Origin: Thermoanaerobacterales bacterium
GTDB taxonomy: Bacteria; Bacillota; Thermosediminibacteria; Thermosediminibacterales; Tepidanaerobacteraceae
DNA: 64,000 bases
Direction of reading: 5' to 3'
NCBI GenBank assembly: GCA_012840135.1
Contig: DUMA01000022.1
Span: 248,001-312,000, forward strand
The translations under genes and the position numbers were made by a program. The notes below the pieces were generated by a model. That model had not been told where the DNA came from. It did not search any database and was given only the letters and a program-made list of their open reading frames with translations. Below, piece by piece: positions 1-9,601 of this stretch; position 1 is the stretch's first letter; the number at the start of each line of letters is the position of its first letter.

Positions 1-270
1 TATTCCTCTTTTATCAAGTTCCAGGTCCACGATCTCGCCAATAATTTCTTTAACATCGATAGAACGGACTTTGGAATAATTTTGCTGGGCTACACTTCTA
101 ATTCTCTCTCTTAACTCGGGCAGTTTGAGTTCCATTCTATCCAGTCTTATGGTCTGTATGCTGACCTGAAACCTTTCAGCGAGTTCTTCATCGTTTAAAA
201 AAGGGTCATCGCTTAGAATCTGCTTGAGGCGCTCCTGCCTTTCTTTTTTTGATAACCCTTTTTTTACCAA
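1..270 (-). CDS. fapR: Fatty-acid/phospholipid synthesis repressor FapR (C-terminus beyond the window)
   Basis: Only the N-terminal 90 codons are present; the frame runs off the left edge. The translation begins [18 protein letters not shown] and continues with a DeoR-type helix-turn-helix ([19 protein letters not shown]) and the linker [14 protein letters not shown], matching FapR. FapR is a malonyl-CoA-responsive repressor of fatty-acid and phospholipid genes; its ligand-binding hot-dog domain would lie outside. TTG at 270 is chosen because GAGGTG (277-282) lies 6 nt upstream; GTG at 273 and 279 are alternatives. The yceD-rpmF-fapR order is typical of Clostridia, and plsX/fab genes are expected beyond the edge. 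Confidence 0.9.
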   Translation of the reverse strand, partial: MVKKGLSKKERQERLKQILSDDPFLNDEELAERFQVSIQTIRLDRMELKLPELRERIRSVAQQNYSKVRSIDVKEIIGEIVDLELDKRGI

Positions 271-309
271 CACAATCACCTCAAAACATTACTTGCTTTT
301 AAGAGCAGC

Positions 310-336
310 TACTAAAAGTATATAATACTTTTAGTA
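310..336. promoter_or_regulatory. Perfect 11-bp palindrome overlapping the fapR promoter (candidate operator)
   Basis: Arms TACTAAAAGTA and TACTTTTAGTA are perfect inverted repeats separated by 5 bp. The palindrome covers most of the spacer and the whole -10 of the fapR promoter, so a bound repressor would block transcription. Autoregulation by FapR is the natural inference. However, the half-sites are in the opposite order from the Bacillus FapR box (TTAGTA to the left of TACTAA), so the binding protein is not certain. Confidence 0.5.
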
Positions 337-345
337 TAAAATCAA
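317..345 (-). promoter_or_regulatory. SigA-type promoter of fapR
   Basis: On the minus strand TTGATT (345-340), a 17-bp spacer and TATACT (322-317) precede the fapR start by about 45 bp. It lies just downstream of the rpmF terminator, so fapR can be transcribed independently of yceD-rpmF. Confidence 0.7.
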
Positions 346-370
346 TATCGCCCAAAAAGTTTTTTAAATA

Positions 371-400
371 AAAACCCCGCTTTCGTAAAAGCAGGGTTTT
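371..400 (-). terminator. Rho-independent terminator of rpmF
   Basis: GC-rich hairpin (AAAACCCTGCTTT / AAAGCGGGGTTTT on the minus strand) followed by a T-rich stretch, starting 5 nt after the rpmF stop codon. It separates yceD-rpmF from fapR. Confidence 0.8.
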
Positions 401-405
401 AAAAT

Positions 406-588
406 TTATTCGGCTTCGACTTTCAAAACCTCGCGATTCTTATAGTAACCGCAGTTAGGACACACCCTGTGTGGCAGCTTGGGCTGTCGGCACTGGGGGC
501 ACTCCGAAAAAGCAGGAGCTGTCAATTTCCACTGGCTCCTTCTCATATCTCTTCTGGATTTAGAAGTCCTGTGCTTTGGGTTGGCCAT
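406..588 (-). CDS. rpmF: 50S ribosomal protein L32
   Basis: 60 aa, full length for bacterial L32, a component of the large ribosomal subunit. It has the basic N-terminus [18 protein letters not shown] and two CxxC pairs (C30/C33 and C43/C46), i.e. the zinc-ribbon form of L32. A good Shine-Dalgarno (GGAGG) precedes the ATG. It follows yceD by 18 nt in the conserved yceD-rpmF pair and is closed by its own terminator. Confidence 0.97.
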   Translation of the reverse strand: MANPKHRTSKSRRDMRRSQWKLTAPAFSECPQCRQPKLPHRVCPNCGYYKNREVLKVEAE

Positions 589-606
589 TCTTGCACCTCC
601 TCGATT

Positions 607-1113
607 CTAATCCCCTTTCAGCAACTGTTTTAAGACCGACAAACGAGGATCTATTTCCTCATCCTTGCAGTCGCACTCCGTTGTGTTCAAATTAGCACCG
701 CAGCGAGGACATATCCCCCTACAATCGGGCTTGCAGAGTATTTGACCCGGCCAGTTAAGTACAATCTCGTTTAATATATAAGGCCGAAGTTCAATTTCAT
801 CTCCTGAAAACAGGATTATTTCCTCTTCGTCGGATTCAATGGGAATATCGCTAAATTTAAGACAAAAACTTACATTAAGCTCTACCTGAGTTTTGGTAAG
901 GCATCTATAGCAGTAATCCTCTACACAGGTTTTTATTGAGCCCCGGACTTCCAATATTCTATCCCCGATATTTTCAACTTGACCTTCTACTACTACCGGA
1001 CCGGCAAAGTTCAGATCATCCCGCTTTACTCTGATCTGCTTTATATCTTCTTCAAACCTGAAGTCCAGAACATTACCCTCAGATTGCTTTACCCTTGCTA
1101 AAGATAGCCTCAA
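607..1113 (-). CDS. yceD: DUF177 family protein (YceD)
   Basis: 168 aa DUF177/YceD protein, the usual partner of rpmF. In E. coli and plants this family is linked to 23S rRNA accumulation; the molecular mechanism here is inferred. Cysteines cluster at C63/C68/C71 and C127/C131/C135/C138/C147/C149 (CRGICPRCG), suggesting a metal-binding fold. The start is TTG at 1113 with GAGGTG 7 nt upstream. It is transcribed from a near-perfect SigA promoter in the ackA-yceD gap. Confidence 0.92.
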   Translation of the reverse strand: MRLSLARVKQSEGNVLDFRFEEDIKQIRVKRDDLNFAGPVVVEGQVENIGDRILEVRGSIKTCVEDYCYRCLTKTQVELNVSFCLKFSDIPIESDEEEIILFSGDEIELRPYILNEIVLNWPGQILCKPDCRGICPRCGANLNTTECDCKDEEIDPRLSVLKQLLKGD

Positions 1114-1141
1114 TTGGATTCACCTCAAAACACTAACAACT

Positions 1142-1170
1142 ATTATATATATACATCTTCTTTGTGTCAA
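1142..1170 (-). promoter_or_regulatory. Consensus SigA promoter of yceD-rpmF
   Basis: TTGACA (1170-1165), exactly 17 bp, then TATAAT (1147-1142) on the minus strand, about 28 bp before the yceD start. Both hexamers are perfect, as expected for ribosomal-protein expression. Confidence 0.9.
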
Positions 1171-1192
1171 GAAAATTTGTGCGAGGTTAATT

Positions 1193-2383
1193 CTATATTA
1201 GAGATACTGTATCGAGCGCTATCATCAATTCTTCATTGGTGGGGATCACAAGTATACGGGTTTTGCTGCCATCTGCAGAAATATCCGCTTCTTTTCCCCT
1301 TACATTGTTTTTTGTTTCATCAATTTTTATACCAAAATAGTCCATTTCATCACAAATCATTTTCCGAATGCTGATGGAATTTTCTCCGATGCCCCCGGTA
1401 AACACAATGGCATCAAGCCCATTCATGGCTGCGGCATAGGAACCAATATATTTTTTAGCCTGATAGGCAAATACCTCCAATGCTAATTTTGCCCTTGAAT
1501 TTCCTTTCCCTGCAGCCTCTTCTATATCCCGAAAATCGCTGCTGACACCTGAAATACCCAGCACCCCGCACTTTTTATTCAAATAATCATTTACCTTTTC
1601 GGCTGTTATTCCTTCCTTTTCCATGATGAAAGCCACAATAGCCGGGTCAATACTCCCGCATCGGGTCCCCATGACTATGCCTTCCAGAGGTGTAAAGCCC
1701 ATGCTGTTGTCTACAGATTTGCCATTTTTGACCGCTGTGATACTTGAACCGTTGCCTAAATGTAAAGTGACCATTTTTAAATCTTCTACAGGCTTGTTCA
1801 AGAATTTGGCAGCCCGCATTGAAACATACCGGTGTGAAGTGCCGTGAAATCCGTACCTTCTGATAGAATACTTTTTGTACATCTCATACGGAACACCATA
1901 AATGTAAGCATATTCCGGCATGGTCTGATGAAAAGCCGTATCAAACACACCCACCATAGGGACATCGGGAAGTAGTTCCCGGGCTGCCTCTATGCCTATA
2001 ATATTAGGAGGATTATGCAGCGGTGCAATTGAAATGCATTCTTTTAGAACATCCATGACTTCATCGGTAATCTTTACGGAACCAGAGAACTTCTCGGCTC
2101 CGTGCACTACCCTGTGACCCACCGCTGAAATTTCGGACATATCGCCAATCACACCGTGATTTTTATCCGTCAGGGCATCTAGCATCATTTTAACTGCAAC
2201 CCTGTGATTGGGAATATTTTCGGATATCTCAACCTTGGCCTTATCGGCAGGCTGATGCTTCAGCATACCGCCTTCCAGTCCTATTCTCTCAACGATGCCT
2301 TTTGCCAGCACAGATTGATTTTCCATATTGAACAGCTGGTATTTTAGTGATGAACTACCGCAGTTTATAACCAGAACCTTCAA
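1193..2383 (-). CDS. ackA: Acetate kinase
   Basis: 396 aa, normal length. Converts acetyl phosphate and ADP to acetate and ATP, the substrate-level ATP step of fermentation. The family's key residues are at their usual positions: N7 ([12 protein letters not shown]), R91 (GHRVVHG), D148 (GVFDTAF), H180 ([10 protein letters not shown]) and R241 (GTRCGSIDP), plus FTGGIGENS near the C-terminus. It lies 26 nt downstream of pta, so the two form an operon. No convincing terminator follows; yceD-rpmF has its own promoter in the gap. Confidence 0.97.
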   Translation of the reverse strand: MKVLVINCGSSSLKYQLFNMENQSVLAKGIVERIGLEGGMLKHQPADKAKVEISENIPNHRVAVKMMLDALTDKNHGVIGDMSEISAVGHRVVHGAEKFSGSVKITDEVMDVLKECISIAPLHNPPNIIGIEAARELLPDVPMVGVFDTAFHQTMPEYAYIYGVPYEMYKKYSIRRYGFHGTSHRYVSMRAAKFLNKPVEDLKMVTLHLGNGSSITAVKNGKSVDNSMGFTPLEGIVMGTRCGSIDPAIVAFIMEKEGITAEKVNDYLNKKCGVLGISGVSSDFRDIEEAAGKGNSRAKLALEVFAYQAKKYIGSYAAAMNGLDAIVFTGGIGENSISIRKMICDEMDYFGIKIDETKNNVRGKEADISADGSKTRILVIPTNEELMIALDTVSLI

Positions 2384-2409
2384 GTGAAAACCTCCCTTTT
2401 TGTAATTAA

Positions 2410-3405
2410 TTACATATTGCTTGCCTGTAGCGCTGTAATTGCAACCACATTCACAATATCTTCAGCACTGCATCCGCGGGATAGATCATTTATTGGCATG
2501 GCCAATCCCTGGCTGATAGGACCTACCGCTTCAGCTTTGGCTAAGCGCTGAACCAGTTTATATCCGATATTTCCTGCTTCCAGTTCAGGGAAAATGAGAA
2601 TATTTGCATGGCCTGCTATTTTACTGTCTGGAGCCTTGGTTTTGGCTACTTTGGGAACCAGAGCCGCATCTGCCTGCAGTTCACCGTCTACCATCAAATC
2701 GGGTGCCTGTTCTTTAACAATGCGTGTTGCTTCCACCACCTTGTCCACCATTTCATGCTGGGCACTGCCCTTTGTGGAGAACGACAGCATGGCAATCCTG
2801 GGCTCATCGTCCATCAGGGCCGTCCATGTCTTGGCCGAAGAAATAGCGATTTCGGCAAGCTGCTGCGCATCAGGGTTGGGATTTATGGCGCAGTCAGCAA
2901 AGAGAATTATGCCATTGGAGCCGTATTCACAGTTTGGCACTATCATTATAAACGCGCTGGATACCACGCCTATTCCCGGAGCCGTCTTTATAATCTGAAA
3001 GGCCGGCCTGAATAAGTCTGCAGTGGCTGTTATGGCACCCGCTACCATGCCATCAACATCCTTGCTCTTAACCATCAATGTGCCATACCATATAGGGTCT
3101 TTGGCCAATTCGGTCGCTTTTTCAATAGTCATACCTTTTTGTTTTCTCAGTTCATATAAAAGGGAAGCATATTCCTGCGTTTTGGGAGATGTTTGAGGGT
3201 CTATTATTTCAATACCCGAGATGTCGTATTTCCCTTCTGCCAGCTCCTTTATCTTCTTCTCATTACCCAGCAGAATGGTCTTTGCTATACCTTCCTTCTT
3301 GATCACTTCAGCTGCTTTTAAGGTTCGCTCATCGATACCTTCTGCAAGAACAATGGTTTTATTGGTGCCCCTGGCACGCTCCCTGATTTTTTCAATAAGA
3401 TCCAT
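2410..3405 (-). CDS. pta: Phosphate acetyltransferase
   Basis: 331 aa PTA_PTB-type enzyme making acetyl phosphate from acetyl-CoA and phosphate; it feeds ackA directly downstream. Family stretches include [15 protein letters not shown], the substrate region [30 protein letters not shown] and the C-terminal [18 protein letters not shown] block. The open frame extends 9 codons further upstream, but ATG at 3405 has GAGGAG at proper spacing and gives the usual start [12 protein letters not shown] weak promoter (TTCTTG, 18 bp, TATAAA) may lie in the pta/tmcAL gap. Confidence 0.96.
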   Translation of the reverse strand: MDLIEKIRERARGTNKTIVLAEGIDERTLKAAEVIKKEGIAKTILLGNEKKIKELAEGKYDISGIEIIDPQTSPKTQEYASLLYELRKQKGMTIEKATELAKDPIWYGTLMVKSKDVDGMVAGAITATADLFRPAFQIIKTAPGIGVVSSAFIMIVPNCEYGSNGIILFADCAINPNPDAQQLAEIAISSAKTWTALMDDEPRIAMLSFSTKGSAQHEMVDKVVEATRIVKEQAPDLMVDGELQADAALVPKVAKTKAPDSKIAGHANILIFPELEAGNIGYKLVQRLAKAEAVGPISQGLAMPINDLSRGCSAEDIVNVVAITALQASNM

Positions 3406-3616
3406 GTTTAATCTCCTCTCTTTAAAAATCATTTTTTTTTGAGTTCTTTTGTTAGTTTTTATCTCCCGCTTTTATTTATACGATGCAAAATACCTCCCCA
3501 AGAACCAGTTGCGTATAGCACAAAAATAGAATTTCGATACAAAATACAAATTTCCTTCTTAATAAAAAATTTTTTTTGTTATATAATAGATTATATTTAA
3601 GTTCGGAGGATAATAT

Positions 3617-4864
3617 ATGAATATTGTTGGAGTAATCGCTGAATACAATCCTCTTCACGGCGGGCATTTATACCATCTCAATCAAATAAAAACGCACTTG
3701 AATCCAGATGGCATTGTATGCGTTATGAGCGGAAATTTTGTACAGAGAGGTGAACCCGCCATCTTTGATAAGTGGGCCAGGGCTGAAATGGCGCTAAATG
3801 CTGGTGCAGACCTTGTTATAGAACTGCCCGTATGCTTTGCAACAGCCACCGCGGAAATTTTTGCAGAGAGCGCCGTAAGACTTCTTTATAAAACTGGAAT
3901 TGTGAATACCCTAAGTTTTGGTATGGAAAACTACCATGAAAAGGAATTTTTCGCTCTGGGCGAACTTTTGGCTCAGGAGCCCGTTCTTCTAAAAGAGATG
4001 ATAAAAAATAATCTCAAACAGGGCGTATCTTTCCCTCTGGCAAGGCAAAAAGCAATAGAAGAATATTTATTATCAAAAAGCTGCAATTATGATATTAAAA
4101 CCATAGCGCATATGCTGAAGATGCCCAATTCCATACTTGCCCTGGAGTATTTAAAAGCCATCATCAGAACAAAAGCAGGCTTTTCTGTATTTCCTGTCTT
4201 AAGAAAAGGAGCAGGTTACCATGACCAGAATCTTACCGGGTATTATTCCAGCGCGTCTGCCATCAGAAAAGCCTTCCGGCACTATGATTCGCAGAGCTTG
4301 TCCGTAATCGAAAAAAATATTCCCGACTTTTGTTTCAGAATCATAAGGAAAGAAATGGACATAGGCCGAGGGCCTGTGTTCCTGAAAGATTTTGAAACAA
4401 TGATTCTTTGCATTCTGCGCCGCATGACAAAGAAAGATTTGACAGCCTTTTTCGATATCGGCGAGGGCTTAGAAAATAGACTAATAAATGCTGCAAAAAA
4501 CAGCGCAAATATTGAACAACTAATACTTCAAACAAAAACCAGACGGTATCCCGAAACCAGAATTAATAGAATCCTGATTCATGTATTGCTAAATATAAAA
4601 AAAGACATTGTTTCTTCCAGAGATCCGCTTTATTTTAGAGTCCTCGGCTTTACTTCAAAGGGCTCATATATATTAAGACAAATAAAAGCCAGGTCCTCAA
4701 ATCCTGTTATCACCAGGGCTTCGGATTATAAAGACCTGGAGTCTCGTGCAAAGCAGATGTTTGAAATAGATCTTCTTTCATCGGATATTTATGCCCTTGC
4801 CTTTAAAAACCATGCTCTCAGAGAAGGTGGCTCGGATTTTACCAGAAGGGTTGTTTCATTCTAG
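3617..4864 (+). CDS. tmcAL: tRNA(Met) cytidine acetate ligase (YlbM/TmcAL)
   Basis: 415 aa. The TmcAL family uses ATP and acetate to make N4-acetylcytidine at the wobble base of elongator tRNA-Met. The N-terminal nucleotidyltransferase-like signature VIAEYNPLHGGHLYHL (residues 6-21, with H14 and H17) and MSGNFVQRGEPA are clear. GGAGG precedes ATG, with TATAAT-like sequence just upstream. It is divergent from pta-ackA, which govern cellular acetate. Its 3' end overlaps the convergent PDZ/Lon gene by 9 bp. Confidence 0.92.
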   Translation: MNIVGVIAEYNPLHGGHLYHLNQIKTHLNPDGIVCVMSGNFVQRGEPAIFDKWARAEMALNAGADLVIELPVCFATATAEIFAESAVRLLYKTGIVNTLSFGMENYHEKEFFALGELLAQEPVLLKEMIKNNLKQGVSFPLARQKAIEEYLLSKSCNYDIKTIAHMLKMPNSILALEYLKAIIRTKAGFSVFPVLRKGAGYHDQNLTGYYSSASAIRKAFRHYDSQSLSVIEKNIPDFCFRIIRKEMDIGRGPVFLKDFETMILCILRRMTKKDLTAFFDIGEGLENRLINAAKNSANIEQLILQTKTRRYPETRINRILIHVLLNIKKDIVSSRDPLYFRVLGFTSKGSYILRQIKARSSNPVITRASDYKDLESRAKQMFEIDLLSSDIYALAFKNHALREGGSDFTRRVVSF

Positions 4865-5863
4865 TTTCGAAAGATAATCCAGCATATCATTCAACTTTTT
4901 TACCGGAACCACTTTTATACCAAGCTTTTTGCCCACTTTCATGGCATCCTCCGCATTTTTTTCGGGAACAAAAAATATCTCGGCACCGTCCCGGTAAGCG
5001 GCTACAACTTTTTGCTCAACTCCACCTATCTCTCCTATCTCACCGTTAAGACTGATGGTGCCTGTCCCGGCTATCTTGTGTCCTTTTGTCAGGTCCTGCG
5101 GGGACAGCTGATTTAATATCTCCAATGCAAACATGCTTCCTGCCGAAGGGCCTCCTATTTCTCCCGTATTAATCTGGATTTTAACGGGTAAAATCGGTTT
5201 CCAATTTAAAGTGGTTATATATACTCCGATCACAGCCTTGCCTCTTTCGGTGCTGCTTTCCATTGTAGGTACAGTTATCTCCAGAACTTTATCCTTTCTT
5301 TGAACCTCAAGGGTAACAGTTTCACCTATTTTATGACTCGTAACCTTTTTTACCATTTCATCGGCCAGGTTAACCTGCTCACCATCAACTTTTTTTATTA
5401 TATCTCCAGGAAAAAGTTTATTTTTAGCAGGACTTTCGGGCATTATCTCCAAAACCTGCGCCCCATCTCCATGTATTTCAGGATTATAGCCCGCCTTTTT
5501 CAAGGCTACAACCTCTGCGATTTTCTGACTTTCTTCCATCCATCTCTTCATATACTCCATATACTCTCTCATACCCCATCCGGGTGGTATCATCTGCTCT
5601 TTTTTTTCAATATTTATATAAGGGTTCACGGCAGCAATCATTAAAAGAGGCAAATCCAACGACCTGCTGGAAACTGTCGTCAAAAAAAAAGAACCCTTCT
5701 CATTTTTTGAACCGTTTTCCACTGTAACAATATTTTTTAAGTCTATAGTTATACCGGGAGCAATAATAGTATAATTCTGGTTCAAATAATAATTTAACAT
5801 TATGAGTGCTATTGTTATGACAATAATCGCTCGTATATGCCGTTTTATGAAACTACTCCTCAC
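4856..5863 (-). CDS. PDZ and Lon-type protease domain membrane protein (SepM/YlbL-like)
   Basis: About 335 aa. One N-terminal membrane anchor (AIIVITIALIMLNYYL), a PDZ domain in the middle (LEIMPESPAKNKLFPGDIIKKVDG) and a C-terminal Lon (S16) protease domain with catalytic Ser in GGPSAGS (about residue 240) and Lys in EQKVVAAY (about residue 285). Related to B. subtilis YlbL and streptococcal SepM, surface-facing proteases. GTG at 5863 is preferred (AGAAGG 9 nt upstream); the longest frame starts at TTG 5872. It overlaps the end of the upstream patatin gene, so the two are translationally coupled. Confidence 0.85.
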   Translation of the reverse strand: MRSSFIKRHIRAIIVITIALIMLNYYLNQNYTIIAPGITIDLKNIVTVENGSKNEKGSFFLTTVSSRSLDLPLLMIAAVNPYINIEKKEQMIPPGWGMREYMEYMKRWMEESQKIAEVVALKKAGYNPEIHGDGAQVLEIMPESPAKNKLFPGDIIKKVDGEQVNLADEMVKKVTSHKIGETVTLEVQRKDKVLEITVPTMESSTERGKAVIGVYITTLNWKPILPVKIQINTGEIGGPSAGSMFALEILNQLSPQDLTKGHKIAGTGTISLNGEIGEIGGVEQKVVAAYRDGAEIFFVPEKNAEDAMKVGKKLGIKVVPVKKLNDMLDYLSKLE

Positions 5864-6641
5864 GGGCTTCAACCTTCTTTCTCAAATTTTCCATGATCTG
5901 GGGCAAGGCTTTTTCTGCAGCTTTTCGGCCTTCATAAATGCACTTTTCAACCTGATTAAAAGCAAGACCGTCTACATCGGAAAGATCAGGCGTGATTAAA
6001 ACATCACAATCATACTGTTTGAGCGCCTGTATTTCCCTTCCCATCACATCAAAAGTTTGAATGAGAATATCGTAGATATTATTTGGAAATGAATAGTTAC
6101 TAAAACCAAGTTCAACTCCTATCACCACATCAGCTCCCATCATCCTGGCCTGGCTACCTGGAACTCTTTCCAGCACGCCGCCATCCACCAGAATTTTACC
6201 TTCCAACTCCACCGGGCAGAATATACCCGGTATGGCTATGCTGGCTTTCACTGCCAGTGCCACATTTCCTTCCCTTATCAATATGCTTTTTTTGGAGCAA
6301 AGATCTGTGGCAATTACACCTAGCGGAATTTCAAGCTGTTCAAAATCAACATTTTTTGTCAGCAGCCTTAAAATCGTCTCGATCTTATTGCCGGCAATAA
6401 GTCCTTTTTTGGGAACTGAAAGATCCACCCAATGTCTTCTCCGAATTTGATATGCCAATCGCTCCAGCATAACAGAACTTATACCTGCCGCATAAAGAGC
6501 TCCTATCAAACTTCCTATGCTTGATCCTACTATAATATCAACAGGTATTTTCTCCCTCTCTAGCACCTGCAAGACCCCTATATGGGCATAACCCTTTGCG
6601 GCCCCGGAGCCAAGCGCCAAACCCACTACTGGTCTTTCCAT
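5853..6641 (-). CDS. Patatin-like phospholipase family protein (RssA/YlbK-like)
   Basis: 262 aa. The glycine-rich oxyanion loop GSGAAKGYAHIGVL (residues 11-24), the nucleophile elbow GSSIG with Ser41, and the catalytic Asp of the DGG motif (LVDGGVLERVP, D153) are all present, so an active Ser-Asp lipid acyl hydrolase is expected. The natural substrate is unknown. ATG at 6641 has GTGAGG 6 nt upstream; a GTG 12 nt earlier is less likely. It is in an operon with the PDZ/Lon protease and divergent from ylbJ, the same neighbourhood (ylbJ-ylbK-ylbL) as in Bacillus. Confidence 0.88.
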   Translation of the reverse strand: MERPVVGLALGSGAAKGYAHIGVLQVLEREKIPVDIIVGSSIGSLIGALYAAGISSVMLERLAYQIRRRHWVDLSVPKKGLIAGNKIETILRLLTKNVDFEQLEIPLGVIATDLCSKKSILIREGNVALAVKASIAIPGIFCPVELEGKILVDGGVLERVPGSQARMMGADVVIGVELGFSNYSFPNNIYDILIQTFDVMGREIQALKQYDCDVLITPDLSDVDGLAFNQVEKCIYEGRKAAEKALPQIMENLRKKVEAREE

Positions 6642-6733
6642 AAGGAGCCTCACCTCATAAGAATATTAATTCCGCTTCGACAATATATATTATATATGAA
6701 AATTAAAGAAAATTACACTTGGGAGGCCTAAAT

Positions 6734-7996
6734 ATGAGCTTAAAAATATCCAGGAAAAAAATTTCCAAGCTGTACCAATTATTGCTGCCAGCCATCGCTG
6801 TTATTATAACCGTATCTATTGTTAAATACCCCGATGATGCTTTTGATGCTGCCGTCGAGGGCCTTGATGTATGGTTCAATGTGGTTCTCCCGGCCTTGCT
6901 GCCTTTTTTTATAGGTTCTCAGCTCTTGATGGGACTTGGTGTAGTCCATTTTATGGGAGTTCTTTTGGAACCTTTCATGCGTCCGCTCTTTAACGTGCCA
7001 GGAGTCGGCTCTTTTGTCATGGCCATGGGACTTGCCAGCGGATATCCGGTAGGTGCCATGCTCACAGGCAAGCTGGTCAAAAGAAAACTATGCAATGTCC
7101 GGGAAGCGGAACGCCTCATGTCTTTCTCAAACACCGCCGATCCCCTGTTCATGGTAGGAGCGGTGGCTGTGGGTATGTTCAAGGATGTAAGGCTCGGTTC
7201 TATTATCGCCATCTCTCATTATATTTCGGCAATACTGCTGGGTATAATAATGCGTTTTTATGCTCCGAAGGCGGAAAAAACCCCTTCTGTAGCGTCTAAA
7301 AATGTTCGCGAAAGCATTATATTAAAAGCCACTCGAGAACTTTTAAGAGCTCGAAAAGAAGATAACAGGCCTTTCGGACAATTGCTGGGTGATTGTATAA
7401 AAGACTCCATAAACTCCATGCTCTTAATTCTTGGATTCATCATACTTTTTTCTGTAATAATTAGAATAATTACTGTAGCAGGTTTTATCGGCATGATATG
7501 TCCCGTAATAAACATAGTTCTAAACATTCTGGGGTTGAACGTAAGTCTTTCCCCTGCCATATTAAGCGGTATCTTCGAAATTACCCTTGGTACAAAACTG
7601 GCCAGCAGCGCCGGTGCACCTTTGATCCAGAGAGTGATTATTGCCAGCAGCATCATCGCCTGGAGCGGTCTGTCGGTTCATTTTCAGGTCATCAGTATGG
7701 TCAGCGATACCGATATCCGAATAGCACCATATGTTTTTGCCAGGTTTTTACATGCCATTCTTGCAGGAGCAATAACTTATATTTTAATGGTAGTTCCTAT
7801 AAATAATAATTATAATTCACTGGTTATGCCGGTTTTTGCCACCGTACCCCAACCCAATCTTGAAAGCTGGATTTCCATTTTCAAGATTTCTACTGAGCTT
7901 TTCCTCTTGCTGTTTATCTTTATTCTATTTATATCGGTCATCGTTCACCTATTAAAAGGTTTCGAGGTAGTAGGTTTCAAAGTGATTAAAAAATAA
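6734..7996 (+). CDS. ylbJ: Sporulation integral membrane protein YlbJ
   Basis: 420 aa multi-pass membrane protein of the nucleoside-transporter/YlbJ type. Hydrophobic helices span nearly the whole length, with GYPVGAMLTGKLV and NTADPLFMVGAVAVGMF as conserved loops. In B. subtilis ylbJ is SigE-dependent and needed for robust spores; transport substrate unknown. ATG at 6734 follows GGGAGG; the frame could extend 5 codons to a TTG. It converges on the coiled-coil gene with no gap (stop 7996, next stop 7997). Confidence 0.9.
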   Translation: MSLKISRKKISKLYQLLLPAIAVIITVSIVKYPDDAFDAAVEGLDVWFNVVLPALLPFFIGSQLLMGLGVVHFMGVLLEPFMRPLFNVPGVGSFVMAMGLASGYPVGAMLTGKLVKRKLCNVREAERLMSFSNTADPLFMVGAVAVGMFKDVRLGSIIAISHYISAILLGIIMRFYAPKAEKTPSVASKNVRESIILKATRELLRARKEDNRPFGQLLGDCIKDSINSMLLILGFIILFSVIIRIITVAGFIGMICPVINIVLNILGLNVSLSPAILSGIFEITLGTKLASSAGAPLIQRVIIASSIIAWSGLSVHFQVISMVSDTDIRIAPYVFARFLHAILAGAITYILMVVPINNNYNSLVMPVFATVPQPNLESWISIFKISTELFLLLFIFILFISVIVHLLKGFEVVGFKVIKK

Positions 7997-8443
7997 TTAT
8001 CTTTTTTGATTCAATTCCTCCCTTCCCTTTCTTACGGTTTCCAGCACCTTTTCCAGATGCTGTTCCATCTGGCCCAGGACTTCATCGGCATAGTTATTGG
8101 CTCCTGCCCGTATCTCCCGGGCCGTTTGTTTTGCATATGAGAGTATCTGTTCCGACTTTTCTTTGGCCAGCCTGACTATTTCTTCCTGATTCACCATTTT
8201 TTCAATATGACTTTTAGCTTCTTTAATTACCATTTCACCTTCTCTTTGGGCTTCTATTAAAATCTGCTGTCGTTCTTCAATTATTCGCCGGGCTTTTTTC
8301 AAATCATCTGGCAATAACCTCAAAAGCTCGTCAATCAAATCCAGCATTTGTGTCTGGTCAATGACAACTTTGTTTGAAAATGGAATTTTGGAACCTGAGC
8401 TGATGAGTTCCTGGATTTGCTCAATTATCTTATAGCATTCCAT
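7997..8443 (-). CDS. Coiled-coil protein, often annotated as ATPase, downstream of coaD
   Basis: 148 aa, highly charged, with a long predicted coiled coil from about residue 45 to the end (KKARRIIEERQQILIEAQ, EIVRLAKEKSEQILSYAK). It resembles the small proteins next to coaD in Clostridia that carry automatic labels such as ATPase or V-type ATPase subunit H, but I see no Walker motif, so no enzymatic function is supported. It is directly abutted to coaD (no intergenic bases), so it is cotranscribed with rsmD-coaD. Confidence 0.75.
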   Translation of the reverse strand: MECYKIIEQIQELISSGSKIPFSNKVVIDQTQMLDLIDELLRLLPDDLKKARRIIEERQQILIEAQREGEMVIKEAKSHIEKMVNQEEIVRLAKEKSEQILSYAKQTAREIRAGANNYADEVLGQMEQHLEKVLETVRKGREELNQKR

Positions 8444-8947
8444 TTAAAAACCCCCATTATTTATTTTTTTTGCTAAAAATTTTTTCCTCAATCGATTTTC
8501 TACCGCCGAAGGCACGAGATCGCGAATACATCCTCCAAAGCTTGCCACTTCCTTGACGACGCTGGAAGAAAGATATGAATATTTCGCACTTGTCATCATA
8601 AAAAAGGTTTCGATATCATTATCAAGTTTTTTATTCATAAGTGCCATTTGAAGTTCATATTCGAAATCCGATACCGCCCTCAATCCTTTTATTATAATCC
8701 TCGCCTTTTTGATTCTTGCAAAATCTACCAGAAGCCCCTGAAAACTTTCAACTTCTATATTGGGAATATGTTTTACGGAATCGCGAATCATATCAACCCT
8801 TTCTTCAGCAGTGAAAAGGGGTTGTTTCTGCGGGTTTGATAAAACCGCAACAATCAGCCTGTCAAAAAACCTTGCGCTCCTTTCAATAATATCCAAATGG
8901 CCATAAGTTATCGGATCAAAACTTCCGGGGTATATAGCTGTATTCAC
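8444..8947 (-). CDS. coaD: Pantetheine-phosphate adenylyltransferase
   Basis: 167 aa. Adenylylates 4'-phosphopantetheine, the fourth step of CoA synthesis. [12 protein letters not shown] (residues 6-17) contains the TxGH nucleotide-binding motif; [20 protein letters not shown] and the [13 protein letters not shown] block follow. Start GTG at 8947 with AGGAGG upstream. It overlaps the rsmD stop by 4 nt (rsmD-coaD is a classic pair). Confidence 0.96.
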   Translation of the reverse strand: MNTAIYPGSFDPITYGHLDIIERSARFFDRLIVAVLSNPQKQPLFTAEERVDMIRDSVKHIPNIEVESFQGLLVDFARIKKARIIIKGLRAVSDFEYELQMALMNKKLDNDIETFFMMTSAKYSYLSSSVVKEVASFGGCIRDLVPSAVENRLRKKFLAKKINNGGF

Positions 8948-9498
8948 GTTTTTTCCTCCTTAATTAAAAAAGACAGAATGGTCTTGCCGTATTTTTTTTG
9001 TTTTACACATATAAATCCATCGTGTCTAATAGAAATATCCCATGGATGTTGAACAACAATTATGGAATCTGGCTTTAGGATACCGGAATTACGCAAATAT
9101 TCAAGACATGGATCCACTTCGTTTTTATAATAGGGTGGATCTAAAAAAATTATATCAAAAGATTTATCTTTTTTCTCCAGTTTTTTCATACCTTCTGTAG
9201 CATTAAAACATAGAACATCAGCTTTACCGAGCAAATCCAGACTTTCAAGATTTTCAGTGATTATTTTACAGGCGGTGCGATCTTTTTCTATAAAGGCTGC
9301 ATAATTTGCCCCCCTGCTCAAGGCTTCAAGTCCCACTGCACCCGTCCCGGCAAAGATGTCCAGAAAGTTGCAATGCACAACTTTAAGATTCAATATATTA
9401 AACAGCGCTTCCCTGACCATATCCGGAGTAGGTCTGGTGGTTCTTCCTCTAGGAGATTTTATTTTTCTGCCACGATGAATTCCGCCCACAACTCTCAT
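8944..9498 (-). CDS. rsmD: 16S rRNA (guanine(966)-N(2))-methyltransferase RsmD
   Basis: 184 aa. N-terminus [18 protein letters not shown], the conserved [15 protein letters not shown], the SAM-binding motif [17 protein letters not shown] and the catalytic DPPY motif ([11 protein letters not shown]) identify RsmD, which methylates G966 of 16S rRNA in the 30S subunit. It heads the rsmD-coaD operon. Only weak -35/-10 sequences are visible between 9499 and 9560. Confidence 0.95.
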   Translation of the reverse strand: MRVVGGIHRGRKIKSPRGRTTRPTPDMVREALFNILNLKVVHCNFLDIFAGTGAVGLEALSRGANYAAFIEKDRTACKIITENLESLDLLGKADVLCFNATEGMKKLEKKDKSFDIIFLDPPYYKNEVDPCLEYLRNSGILKPDSIIVVQHPWDISIRHDGFICVKQKKYGKTILSFLIKEEKT

Positions 9499-9601
9499 AG
9501 CATATACCGCCCCATATCATGTCTGGATTATATAATATCACATTGTACAACTCTTTAAAATGAATTAAAAAAAATTTTTGGTTTTATTGTATAATATCTT
9601 T

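Noticed and set aside
3476-3667. 63-codon minus-strand frame in the pta/tmcAL gap
   Set aside because: AT-rich leader sequence overlapping the tmcAL start; no ribosome-binding site.
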